Source: an uncultured Oscillibacter sp. (GTDB taxonomy: Bacteria > Bacillota > Clostridia > Oscillospirales > Oscillospiraceae). From it: a DNA stretch of 21,628 bases. The notes beneath the pieces were generated by a model. It did no database searches. It saw only the letters and a program-made list of their open reading frames with translations, and had not been told where the DNA came from. Made by a program: the position numbers and the translations under genes. This document shows positions 7,320 through 15,341 of the stretch, piece after piece. How positions within the stretch are numbered: position 1 is the stretch's first letter; every line of letters starts with the position of its first letter. Location of the stretch: assembly GCA_910584995.1 (NCBI GenBank), contig CAJUDW010000034.1, forward strand, positions 1-21,628, in the 5' to 3' direction.

Positions 7320-8381
7320 ATGGCACAGGTTATGGTAAACTTTCGCATGGACGAAAGCGTAAAGAAAAACATGGAGTCGGCCTGCCGGGAAATGGGTCTG
7401 AGTTTGACCACCGCCTTTACCATCTTTGCCACAAAGGTCGGAAAAGAAAAGCGGATCCCCTTTGAAATCACGGCGGAGCCTTACGGCAAGGAGGCCCGCC
7501 TGCGGCAGCCTCCGGAAAACCGGCCCGGCAGGGAGGAGGGGTATCTGGTGCTTGCGCGGAAACGGGATCGGATGGAAATGCTGTGCGGCCAGATCCGGCG
7601 GACCCTGACCGCCATCCACACCGCAATTCCCTCTGCCATTACAGGCGTAACTATGGAGCGCATCCGCCTGCTGTGCATGGATGAACTCAAGGACAAGGCC
7701 GCGGGTGTTTCCAATGCCGCCGTGACCCTGTTTTCCGACAGGAACACGGAGGCGCTGAAGGAAAAGGATTTGGCGATCCTGGATGCGTATCTGGACAGCC
7801 TCACCGTCATCGGGGAGGACATCCGGGAGATTGGCCGGGGCCTGCTCCCCGCCATGAAGACCTGGACAGGGGAGGACAGCAGCTGCTTTGCGCCCTATGA
7901 GGAGCGGCTGACCCAGGTGTCCCGGGACTTTGACGGGCTCCAGTCCGTCATGCAGCGGTTTTGGAACTCCTCCGCCCGCAGGGAGGGGAGCGCGCAGGCC
8001 GTCCGGGCCCGGATACAACAGGCCGCCGTGTCCGTGAGGACGGCCTACGTCCTGACGGCGCTGGAGAGCCTGGAAAACCAGATCCTCCGGCAGTACGACG
8101 CCCTGGACTATCAGACAAAAGCCCATCTGGAGGCCTACTACCTCCAGACGCTGGAACTGACCCTGAAGGAACTGGGGGCGGCGGAGCAGGGCGGCGGGGA
8201 TACCGGCGGGAAGGCCAGTCTCTGCCTGCGGGCGGTGAATGTGATCTCCCAAGTGATCTCCGACAGCGGGCGGGCCCGGCAGGAACTGAGCGAACGTAGC
8301 CTGGAGGCGGAGGTCACGGCCCTGGAGCGGCTGGCCGCCATGCGGGGGGACATCGCAGGCAGTATGAAGCCGGAGCCTTGA
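7320..8381 (+). CDS. RelB/DinJ-like N-terminal domain fused to a long helical domain of unknown function
   Basis: The protein has 353 residues. Residues 1-54 (MAQVMVNFRMDESVKKNMES, then ACREMGLSLTTAFTIFATKV and IPFEI) match the RelB/DinJ antitoxin pattern: a short beta strand for DNA contact, two helices and the closing 'IPFEi' strand, a ribbon-helix-helix fold. Real RelB/DinJ antitoxins are about 80-100 residues; here about 290 helix-rich residues follow, with no membrane segment, in a region (70-345) of repeated long amphipathic helices. No RelE/YafQ toxin gene lies beside it, so it is unlikely to be half of a normal toxin-antitoxin pair. ATG 7320 is set by GAGAGGAG 8 bases upstream; the TTG at 7272 lies inside the promoter. 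The flotillin gene follows 133 bases later on the same strand without a terminator between, suggesting a shared role. It may be a DNA-binding scaffold or regulator; this is inference. Confidence 0.75.
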   Translation: MAQVMVNFRMDESVKKNMESACREMGLSLTTAFTIFATKVGKEKRIPFEITAEPYGKEARLRQPPENRPGREEGYLVLARKRDRMEMLCGQIRRTLTAIHTAIPSAITGVTMERIRLLCMDELKDKAAGVSNAAVTLFSDRNTEALKEKDLAILDAYLDSLTVIGEDIREIGRGLLPAMKTWTGEDSSCFAPYEERLTQVSRDFDGLQSVMQRFWNSSARREGSAQAVRARIQQAAVSVRTAYVLTALESLENQILRQYDALDYQTKAHLEAYYLQTLELTLKELGAAEQGGGDTGGKASLCLRAVNVISQVISDSGRARQELSERSLEAEVTALERLAAMRGDIAGSMKPEP

Positions 8382-8514
8382 AAAGGGTTTCCTCTTGTCG
8401 GGAAAACGGTTCAGCCATACGGGCGGCGGATCTCCGCCTGGTATCCCGGCTGTTGTTCCGGCTTGTTTATATAAATAGGATTATGGTGTGTTCAATTTGA
8501 AAGGAGGAGTTTTT

Positions 8515-10023
8515 GTGCTTGATATCATGTTGTCCCTGATTCCGGTATTTGTGGTGCTTATTGTGGTGATCGCCGTCATTTTGATCGGATATGTCAAGGC
8601 TCCGCCGGATCAGGCCTACATCATCTCCGGCTTTAAGAAGGAGAGCAAGGTTCTCATCGGACGGGCCGGGGTCCGCGTGCCCGTCTTTGAGCGGATGGAT
8701 AAGCTGTACCTGGGGCAGATGACGGTGGACATCAAAACCGAGCAGTCCGTGCCCACCAGCGACTTTATCAACGTCAACGTAGACGCTGTGGCGAAGGTCC
8801 GCATTTCGCCGCTGCCGGAGGGCATCAAGCTGGCGGCCAAGAACTTCCTGAACAAGCGTCCTGAGGAGATCACCCGGGATTTGCAGGATTCCCTCCAGGG
8901 CAATATGCGGGAGATCATCGGCACGCTGTCCCTCAAGGAAATCAATACGGACCGGGATTCCTTCTCCGACCAGGTCATGCAAAAGGCCAGCAAGGACATG
9001 GATAAGCTGGGCATTGAGATCCTCTCCTGCAATATCCAGAACGTCACCGATGAAAACGGTCTCATCAAGGATCTGGGCGCCGACAATACCAGCCTCATCA
9101 AAAAGAATGCCGCCATTGCCAAAGCCCAGGCGGAGCGGGATATCGCCATTGCCCAGGCAGAGGCGGAGCGGGAATCCAACGAGGCCCGGGTCCAGGCGGA
9201 TACCCAGATTGCCCAGAAGCAGACGGAACTGGAAATCAAGCAGGCGGAACTGAAGATTCTGGCCGACGGCAAGAAGGCTGAGGCGGACGCCGCCTATGAA
9301 ATCCAGAGTCAGGAGCAGCGCAAGAGCATTGAGACTGCCACAGTGAACGCGGAAATCGCCAAGACCCAGCGTCAGGCCGAGTTGAAGCAGTACGAGGTCG
9401 AAGTGGAGAAGCAGAAGCTGGAGGCCGAAATCCGGGCCAAGGCGGACGCCGAGCGTTACCGCCAGCAGCAGGAGGCGGAGGCTGCTCTCTACAAGCGGCA
9501 GAAGGACGCCGAGGCCAAACGTTACGAGTTGGAGCAGGCGGCCCAGGCGGAGATGAAGAGCGCCGAGGCGCAGAAATACGCCCGGGAGCAGGAGGCGGAA
9601 GGTATCGCCGCTGTGGGCAAGGCGGAGGCTGAGGCTATCCGGGCCAAGGCCCTGGCGGAAGCCGAGGGTATTGATAAGAAGGCCGAGGCCATGAAGAAGT
9701 ACGGCGAGGCCGCCGTCATTGAAATGGTCATGCAGGCCCTGCCTGAAATTGCGCGGAACGTGGCCGAGCCCCTCTCCAGGGTGGATAAGATCACGATGTA
9801 CGGCGCAGGCAACAGTGCCAAGCTGCTGGAAGACATTGTCACCGGCACGACCCAGGTGACGGAGGGCATTACCCAGGGCATGGGGATCGACGTCAAGTCC
9901 CTGATTGCCGGTATGCTGGGCGGCAAACTGGCGGCCGGGGAGGAAAAGAAGACGGTGATCATCCAGGGATCCGCCGCCGCGGAAAGCGCCGGGAGCGAGC
10001 CCGGCAGCCCTGAGGCGGAATAA
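8515..10023 (+). CDS. floT: Flotillin-like membrane scaffold (SPFH / band 7 family)
   Basis: The 502-residue product has an N-terminal membrane helix (about 5-27, MLSLIPVFVVLIVVIAVILI), an SPFH domain (about 30-195, beginning VKAPPDQAYIISGFKKESKV), a long Ala/Glu-rich coiled coil (about 200-400, built on repeats such as AQAEAERESNEARVQADTQI) and a Gly-rich tail with GITQGMGIDVKSLIAGMLGG. This is the FloT layout and length; FloT forms membrane microdomain scaffolds that organise signalling, transport and protease complexes at the inner leaflet. The start is GTG 8515, because AAAGGAGG (8500-8507) stands 7 bases before it; an upstream GTG at 8488 would include that site. No NfeD/YuaF gene, the usual flotillin partner, is next to it; instead it lies between the RelB-headed gene and a gene for an 80-residue protein. 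The gene symbol is by analogy. Confidence 0.93.
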   Translation: MLDIMLSLIPVFVVLIVVIAVILIGYVKAPPDQAYIISGFKKESKVLIGRAGVRVPVFERMDKLYLGQMTVDIKTEQSVPTSDFINVNVDAVAKVRISPLPEGIKLAAKNFLNKRPEEITRDLQDSLQGNMREIIGTLSLKEINTDRDSFSDQVMQKASKDMDKLGIEILSCNIQNVTDENGLIKDLGADNTSLIKKNAAIAKAQAERDIAIAQAEAERESNEARVQADTQIAQKQTELEIKQAELKILADGKKAEADAAYEIQSQEQRKSIETATVNAEIAKTQRQAELKQYEVEVEKQKLEAEIRAKADAERYRQQQEAEAALYKRQKDAEAKRYELEQAAQAEMKSAEAQKYAREQEAEGIAAVGKAEAEAIRAKALAEAEGIDKKAEAMKKYGEAAVIEMVMQALPEIARNVAEPLSRVDKITMYGAGNSAKLLEDIVTGTTQVTEGITQGMGIDVKSLIAGMLGGKLAAGEEKKTVIIQGSAAAESAGSEPGSPEAE

Positions 10024-10124
10024 CGGCCCTTTACCCGGAGGTCTGCGGCAGCTGCGGGGGCAGAAGGGATACCGGCGGTGCATGCCGGAATCCTTCCGCC
10101 CGGTTTTGAAAAGGAAGTGTTTTG

Positions 10125-10367
10125 ATGGTTGGCGCACTGAAAAAGATGTTCAAAAAGGCCTTTTGGCTGCCATATGAGGAAGGGGACGTCTATCCCACAG
10201 CGGCAAAGGCCAGGGAGGTCATCTCCGGCTACTGTAAGGAGAGCGGGTGGACGTGCAGGTTTACCAGCGACGAAGAGGTGATCATCAACGGGGTTCCCTA
10301 CGAAATCTACCGCGGGCACCAGATAGGCAGCCGGGGAAATTACGGGATCAAGTGCCGGGTGAAATGA
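10125..10367 (+). CDS. Small protein of unknown function downstream of flotillin
   Basis: 80 residues, no signal peptide and no membrane segment, basic N-terminus (VGALKKMFKKAFWLPYEEGD) and a compact mixed fold suggested by alternating strands (WTCRFTSDEEVIINGVPYEI then YGIKCRVK). Two cysteines. I recognise no family. ATG 10125 has AAGGAAG 7 bases upstream; the TTG at 10122 is less likely. It lies 101 bases after the flotillin gene and 147 bases before a strong terminator, so it is probably the last gene of that transcript and may work with flotillin. GC use is the same as in its neighbours. Confidence 0.65.
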   Translation: MVGALKKMFKKAFWLPYEEGDVYPTAAKAREVISGYCKESGWTCRFTSDEEVIINGVPYEIYRGHQIGSRGNYGIKCRVK

Positions 10368-10514
10368 TCGGCCTTCCGTAAGCGGAGCGCTCCGGTTTCA
10401 GCCGGATGCGTCCCGCCATGCGGGCAGGGAAGGGATTTTCGGCCCTTGCAGGTTCACAACAGCTTCCATGCCTTGCTTTTTGCCGTACCGGTTGCCCTGA
10501 TTTCCATCATAATA

Positions 10515-10555
10515 CCCCCTATGCAGGTTCTTTTTCCTGCATAGGGGGATTTTTT
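10515..10555 (+). terminator. Strong intrinsic terminator closing the flotillin transcript
   Basis: Perfect 13-bp arms CCCCCTATGCAGG (10515-10527) and CCTGCATAGGGGG (10536-10548) with an 8-base T-rich loop, then A and six T. It lies between the + strand flotillin set and the minus-strand sleC gene; on the minus strand it has fewer T after the stem but may still stop transcription both ways. Confidence 0.9.
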
Positions 10556-10621
10556 GCCTGCTGCCCGGCTTTGCTGGCAGGGCATGGAAAGGATTTCCGG
10601 ACAGGTTCCCGCCGTGCCGGT

Positions 10622-11860
10622 TCAGGCCAGATTGGCCACCGCGACGTAAATGTTGGAGATCTCGTACCACACGGCAAAGTCTACGCTGCCGGTCTGGGGC
10701 AGGTGGAAGATCTTCTGGAACTCCGTTACCGCCGCCTGGGTGGCGGGGCCGTAGACCCCGTCCGCCGGGATCTTGGGGATGGCGGGGAAATTGTCCGAAA
10801 TGCGGTTCAGCTGCTCCTGAATGGTCCGCACGCCCTCCCCCTCGCTGCCAACGGACAGCACCTGGCCGCCGTAGGACAGGGGTACGCCCTCCACCTTCTC
10901 CGCGCTTTTTAGGTAGACCTCCGCGCCGTAGTATTTCCGCAGGATGCTCACCGCTTCCCAGCCCTGCTCCGCCAGATCCTGGGAACCCCACTGGCTGAGG
11001 CCGCCGCACTGGACCCGCCGCCCGTCGCAGTATTGGGTGAACAGGGGCTGGGAGATGCCCTCCTTGGTGACATATGTGGTGAAGAGATCGTCCACCACCA
11101 CGCCGATCTCCTCAAAGATGGTCCGCCCGTGGGCATAGGACTGGTCAAAAGCTGTGGAGCCGGTGATGGTAAAGTTATATCCCTTGCCCCGGTACCACTC
11201 GGTATACACCCGGTTCAGGGTGAAAGAGATGATGGCCAGGACGTTGGCTTTGATGGCCTCCGTCTTCCAGGTGGAGTAGATCTCGCTGCAGGCCACATTT
11301 TTGATGTAGTCCTTAAACCGAACCCAGTAATTGGGGGCGGAGGAGTCGTCGGGCCGTCCGGCGTGGACAACCACGAATTCCGGGATCACCGGTTCCGGCA
11401 GCACCACCAGCCCCGACTGCTCCGGCAGCGGCTTGACCGCATCCTCCTGGGGCCGGGAGGAGGGCTCCCCCCAGAGGGCGTGGGGCGGGATCAGGACGTT
11501 CCGCACGTTGAAGCCTCCGGCGGCCGCCCCGGGAAGAGGCGCCCGCTGGATGGAGCGTCCGGCGGGCAGCAGTTCCACGCCGCCGATGTGGAGGGTCTGG
11601 TAGCCCTCGGCGGAAACGGTGACGTTGTAGACGGCGTAGGGCCGCTGTTCTGCCTCGCCTTCCGTCACGGACCAATCCATAGGCGGCGCAGGCAGTTCCA
11701 GGAAGGGGGTCTGGCCGGAGCCGTCCGTGGAGGTTTCCTCCAGGACGGAGCCGTTCCCCGGATCGGTAATGCGCACCCTGGCGTTAGGGATAGGGGTGGG
11801 GGTATCCCCCGCGGTGACAAATATTTGCAGATTGCCTTTGTCCACATAGTTTGGATTCAT
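10622..11860 (-). CDS. sleC: Spore cortex-lytic enzyme SleC (pre-pro form)
   Basis: The 412-residue protein has the SleC layout: an N-terminal domain of carboxypeptidase-regulatory type (about 1-110: LQIFVTAGDTPTPIPNARVR, then ELPAPPMDWSVTEG and YNVTVSAEGYQTLHIGG), a linker, a SpoIID-like lytic domain (about 180-320, RFKDYIKNVACSEIYSTWKT; Glu193 aligns with the SpoIID catalytic Glu) and a C-terminal peptidoglycan-binding domain (about 333-405, GEGVRTIQEQLNRISDNFPA, then DGVYGPATQAAVTEFQKIF). In clostridia SleC is stored as a zymogen in the spore coat/cortex layer, and CspB cleaves it on germination to hydrolyse cortex. There is no classical signal peptide, as expected for forespore/mother-cell packaging. 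AGGAGG precedes ATG 11860. The gene is divergent from cspB with 130 bases between, unlike C. difficile, where csp genes and sleC run the same way. Confidence 0.85.
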   Translation of the reverse strand: MNPNYVDKGNLQIFVTAGDTPTPIPNARVRITDPGNGSVLEETSTDGSGQTPFLELPAPPMDWSVTEGEAEQRPYAVYNVTVSAEGYQTLHIGGVELLPAGRSIQRAPLPGAAAGGFNVRNVLIPPHALWGEPSSRPQEDAVKPLPEQSGLVVLPEPVIPEFVVVHAGRPDDSSAPNYWVRFKDYIKNVACSEIYSTWKTEAIKANVLAIISFTLNRVYTEWYRGKGYNFTITGSTAFDQSYAHGRTIFEEIGVVVDDLFTTYVTKEGISQPLFTQYCDGRRVQCGGLSQWGSQDLAEQGWEAVSILRKYYGAEVYLKSAEKVEGVPLSYGGQVLSVGSEGEGVRTIQEQLNRISDNFPAIPKIPADGVYGPATQAAVTEFQKIFHLPQTGSVDFAVWYEISNIYVAVANLA

Positions 11861-11880
11861 AAGGCTGCTCCTCCTTTCCG

Positions 11881-11894
11881 TATACTATACTATG
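11881..11894. promoter_or_regulatory. Candidate promoter core in the sleC-cspB divergent region
   Basis: A short AT-rich core TATACTATACTATG in GC-rich surroundings. On the minus strand it reads CATAGTA (11894-11888), which fits the sigma-G -10 pattern CATnnTA expected for forespore germination genes; on the + strand it contains TATACT. No good -35 box is seen in either direction. Confidence 0.3.
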
Positions 11895-11990
11895 CGGGCG
11901 GGTCCGGCGGGACACCGGCCCGGCGGAATCCCGGATAAATCTGCCTGCGGGCGGCGCGGCGGTTCCGGAGCATTGCGACAGGAGGACTGC

Positions 11991-13547
11991 ATGGAATACA
12001 TTATCAAATACACAGGGGATATCCTCTCCCTGGGCTACCCCACGGAGCTGCTGGACGCCCAGTTTGCCATCATGGAACTGACGGAGCAGGAGGCGGGGCG
12101 GCTTCTGGAGTACCAGCAGGTGACCAGCGTTGAACCGGCCCGGCGGCTCAGCGGCCTGGCGGACCGCAGCCTGGAGGCGTCCTGCATCCCGCCGGTCCAG
12201 CGGGTGACGGGGCTGGGGCTGACGGGGCAGGGGGTGCTGATTGGTTTCATAGACTCCGGTATGGATCTGAACCATCCGGAGTTCCTGGGGGAGGACGGCG
12301 CCACCCGGGTGGTAGCCCTCTGGGATATGACCGCCCAGGGAACGCCCCCCAAGGGGTTCTACCACGGGGCCGCCTATTCCCGGGAGGAGATCGCTGCCGG
12401 GCTGGTGGCCTCTGCCGATACCTCCGGCCACGGCACCGCCGTGGCGGCCATCGCCGCGGGACGGAGCGGCGCGGCTCCCGGCGCGGCCATTGCCGCCGTG
12501 AAATTGGCCAGCGCCCGGACAACAGACATCATGCGGGCCATCAAATACCTGCTGGATCAGGCGGAGGAGCGGGGGATGCCCTGTGTGGTAAACCTCAGCT
12601 ACGGCACCAACTGCGGCTCCCACCAGGGGCAGACCCTGTTTGAGTCCTACATTGACCAGTCCGCCCAGAGGGGGCGGAGCGTGGTGGTCTGCGCCGCCGG
12701 GAACGAGGGATCCGGGGCCCACCACTTCCGGGGGCGGCTGTCGGAGACGGAGATTCTGGAGGCGGAGTTCAATGTCTCCACCCGGCGGGAGCAGATTTAC
12801 CTGTCTTTGTGGAAAAATTTTGCCGACGAGGCGGCCTTTGAACTGATCCTGCCTAACGGGCAGTCCACGGGGATGCTGACAGAGGGGGCCCGCCTCCTCC
12901 GGTTTGGGTCCATCCGGGTTTCTGTCTTTTACGGCGTCCCCACCCATTACACGGCCACCCAGGAGGCCCTGTTCCTTCTGGGCGCCCCCGCCGGGGACAT
13001 GGACGGCCTCTGGAAGCTTCGCTGCCAGGGAAAGCGGGTGGCGGACGGCCGCTTCGACGTGTGGCTTCCCACCGTGGAGGAGGTCAGCGACCGCACCGCC
13101 TTCCTCCAGCCGGAGCCGGATTTGACCATCACCCTCCCGGCAACGGCCTTGTACCCCATCTCCGTAGGGGGCTTCCGGCCGGAAACGGAAACCGTCAGCC
13201 CCTTTTCCGGCCGGGGGGATCAGGACTGCGCGGGCAGGGTTTTGCTGGATTTGACCGCCCCGGCGGAGAGCGTCCGGGCTGCCAAGGCCGGCGGCGGGTA
13301 CGACGTGTTCACCGGCACCAGCATGGCCGCCCCCTTTGTCTCCGGGGCGGCGGCGCTGATGATGGAGTGGGGCATCGTACAGGGGAACGATCTGACCCTT
13401 TACGGCCAGCGGGTGAAGGCATTCCTCTGTAAGGGGGCCCTCCGCAGCCCCTTCCTCACCTACCCCAACCCCCTGTGGGGCTACGGGCGGCTGAACCTGT
13501 GCGGAACTATGAACGAACTGGTCAATCATATTGAAAGGGGGCTTTGA
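11991..13547 (+). CDS. cspB: Csp-family germination protease (subtilisin-like), CspB-type
   Basis: 518 residues with an N-terminal prodomain (1-62) and a subtilase domain. The triad is intact: Asp88 in IGFIDSGMD, His147 in DTSGHGTAVAAI, Ser444 in GTSMAAPFVSG; the oxyanion Asn238 lies in AAGNEG. A 'jellyroll'-like insert separates His and Ser (about 245-405), the feature that marks Csp proteases of spores and fits the 518-residue length. CspB cleaves pro-SleC on receipt of the germinant signal and is packaged in the spore. There is no signal peptide. AGGAGG at 11980-11985 precedes ATG 11991. The next Csp gene starts four bases after the stop codon (AAAGGGGGC ribosome site before it), so the two form one operon; sleC lies on the opposite strand upstream. 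Confidence 0.85.
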   Translation: MEYIIKYTGDILSLGYPTELLDAQFAIMELTEQEAGRLLEYQQVTSVEPARRLSGLADRSLEASCIPPVQRVTGLGLTGQGVLIGFIDSGMDLNHPEFLGEDGATRVVALWDMTAQGTPPKGFYHGAAYSREEIAAGLVASADTSGHGTAVAAIAAGRSGAAPGAAIAAVKLASARTTDIMRAIKYLLDQAEERGMPCVVNLSYGTNCGSHQGQTLFESYIDQSAQRGRSVVVCAAGNEGSGAHHFRGRLSETEILEAEFNVSTRREQIYLSLWKNFADEAAFELILPNGQSTGMLTEGARLLRFGSIRVSVFYGVPTHYTATQEALFLLGAPAGDMDGLWKLRCQGKRVADGRFDVWLPTVEEVSDRTAFLQPEPDLTITLPATALYPISVGGFRPETETVSPFSGRGDQDCAGRVLLDLTAPAESVRAAKAGGGYDVFTGTSMAAPFVSGAAALMMEWGIVQGNDLTLYGQRVKAFLCKGALRSPFLTYPNPLWGYGRLNLCGTMNELVNHIERGL

Positions 13548-13550
13548 ATC

Positions 13551-15263
13551 ATGAATCTGTCGCCGGAGGCGCTGGAGTTCATCCACGCGCCGGATACCGT
13601 TGATTTCGTCACTCGGGCGACCGACGCCTTTTTTGACTACGCCCAGCGCTCCGAGGAAGTGGTGGTGGGGCAGATGCTCTCCGGGCGGTACGTCCTGGGG
13701 TACATCAAAGAGGAGAATTTCCACCACCTGGAGGAGGCGCTGGGAACGTCCTTCATCAGTTCTGTCTCCCTGGTGCTGGGCCTTTTAGATCGCCCCGCCC
13801 TGGAGGCGGCGGGGGTCTCTCAAGTCCACAGCCAGCCCTATCTGAACCTGAAGGGCAGGGGGGTGCTGCTGGGCTTTGTGGATACCGGCATCGACTACAC
13901 CCAGGAGGTTTTCCGCTACGAGGACGGCAGCAGCAGAATTCAATACATCTACGACCAGACCGCCGAGGGGGAGCCGCCGCCCGGCTTTCTCCTGGGCCGG
14001 GAGTATAGCAAAGTGGAGATTGACGCCGCCCTGGCCTCCGGCAGCCCCTATGACATGGTGCCCCAGCGGGACGATGAGGGCCACGGCACTTTCCTGGCCT
14101 CCGTGGCCGCCGGGCGGCAGACGGAGACTTTCAGCGGCGCGGCCCCGGATGGGGAGATTATCGCTGTGAAGCTGAAAAAGGCCCGGCCCTTCTACCGGGA
14201 GAAATACTGCGTCCCGGCAGATCAGGCCTATGCCTATGAGTCCAGCGCCGTGATGATGGGGGTGGAGTACATCCTGCGGAAGGCCCGGGAACTAGGCCGC
14301 CCGGTGGTGATCTGCATCGGCCTCGGCACCAACGCCGGGAGCCACGACGGCACCAGCATTTTTGAGGAATATTTAAGCGGGGTGTCTGTGCAGAAGGGGG
14401 TGTGCGTGTGCGCCGCGGCGGGAAATGAGGCGGAGGCCCGCCACCACACCGGAGGTATCCTCCAACCGGGTGAGAAGCCGGGGAAGGTGGATTTGAAGGT
14501 GGGGGACAATGCCGGGGATGTGTATATTGCCGTCTGGAACACGGTGGCGGATCGGCTGTCGGTGTCGGTGCGCTCACCCTCAGGGGAACTGGTGGGCCGG
14601 GTGCCGGCCCGGCCCGGAACGGCCCTGGCTGCCGATGTGAAGCTGGTGCTGGAGGCTGCCAGGGTGCAGATTGAGTATCATTTCCCCATGGAGGGCAGCG
14701 GTGGACAGTTGTCCATTATCCGGATCCTGGGGGCCACCCCCGGCGTGTGGACCATTGAACTCCACGGGGATATCCTGCTGAACGGCAGCTACCAGGTGTG
14801 GCTGCCCATGTCGGGGTTTGTCTCCCCGACAGTGGAGTTCCTGGCGGCCACACCGGAGAATACGATCACCTGTCCTGCAACAGCCGTAGGGGTCATCTGC
14901 TGCGGGGCCTATGACAGCAACAGCAAGAGCCTGTACGCCAAAAGTTCCCGGGGCCCTGCCTGGGACAGCCGCGTGCTGCCGGATCTGACGGCCCCCGGCG
15001 TAGGGGTGGGGGGCATCTATCCCTACGGCCCGGGGCTGATGAGCGGGACCAGCGCGGCGGCGGCGGTTCTGGCCGGCGTCTGCGCCCTGCTGCTCCAATG
15101 GGGCGTCCGGGAGGGGAACGACCCAGCCATGGGAACGTATCAGATCCGGGCCTACCTGATCCGGGGCTGCCTGCGGCGATCCGACATGACCTATCCCAAC
15201 AACCAGTGGGGATACGGTTCCGTACAGCTGATGCAGACCTTCCACTTAATGCGGGAACTGTGA
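13551..15263 (+). CDS. Second Csp-family subtilisin-like protease (CspA/CspC-type position), intact triad
   Basis: 570 residues, prodomain (about 1-85, IHAPDTVDFVTRATDAFFDY to ISSVSLVLGL) then a subtilase domain. The triad is present: Asp111 in LLGFVDTGID, His178 in DDEGHGTFLASV, Ser501 in GTSAAAAVLAG; Asn292 in AAGNEAEA. It shares with the upstream CspB the PDLTAPG-type segment, the insert before the Ser, and the closing PNNQWGYGSVQL. In C. difficile the second and third Csp proteins are pseudoproteases working as germinant sensors; here the catalytic residues remain, so either activity or a sensor role is possible. The Ser motif GTSAAAA is altered from GTSMAAP. It lies 4 bases after cspB and begins in good register; it ends before a hairpin at 15289. 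Confidence 0.8.
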   Translation: MNLSPEALEFIHAPDTVDFVTRATDAFFDYAQRSEEVVVGQMLSGRYVLGYIKEENFHHLEEALGTSFISSVSLVLGLLDRPALEAAGVSQVHSQPYLNLKGRGVLLGFVDTGIDYTQEVFRYEDGSSRIQYIYDQTAEGEPPPGFLLGREYSKVEIDAALASGSPYDMVPQRDDEGHGTFLASVAAGRQTETFSGAAPDGEIIAVKLKKARPFYREKYCVPADQAYAYESSAVMMGVEYILRKARELGRPVVICIGLGTNAGSHDGTSIFEEYLSGVSVQKGVCVCAAAGNEAEARHHTGGILQPGEKPGKVDLKVGDNAGDVYIAVWNTVADRLSVSVRSPSGELVGRVPARPGTALAADVKLVLEAARVQIEYHFPMEGSGGQLSIIRILGATPGVWTIELHGDILLNGSYQVWLPMSGFVSPTVEFLAATPENTITCPATAVGVICCGAYDSNSKSLYAKSSRGPAWDSRVLPDLTAPGVGVGGIYPYGPGLMSGTSAAAAVLAGVCALLLQWGVREGNDPAMGTYQIRAYLIRGCLRRSDMTYPNNQWGYGSVQLMQTFHLMREL

Positions 15264-15288
15264 GCCAGCCCGCCGGGCCGGGAAAGAA

Positions 15289-15332
15289 CCGCGCCCCTCC
15301 CAACCCGCGCAGGCGGAAAGGGAGGGGCGTGG
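15289..15332. terminator. Hairpin between convergent csp and kinase genes
   Basis: Thirteen-bp arms (15289-15301 and 15320-15332), core CGCCCCTCCC / GGGAGGGGCG with one G-T pair. On the minus strand it is followed by TTCTTT, so it best serves as the terminator of the two-component operon ending at 15342; on the + strand there is no T run. Confidence 0.6.
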
Positions 15333-15341
15333 CTGTACGCT

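Noticed and set aside
7320..8381. A toxin-antitoxin locus because of the RelB/DinJ-like head.
   Set aside because: The protein is about four times the normal antitoxin length and no RelE/YafQ-like toxin gene is adjacent; the next gene is flotillin.
9112..9720. DNA repeats in the middle of the flotillin gene.
   Set aside because: The repetition is at protein level (Ala/Glu heptads of the coiled coil) and not a DNA tandem repeat.
13551..15263. A pseudoprotease like C. difficile CspC.
   Set aside because: Asp111, His178 and Ser501 are all present in the right motifs.
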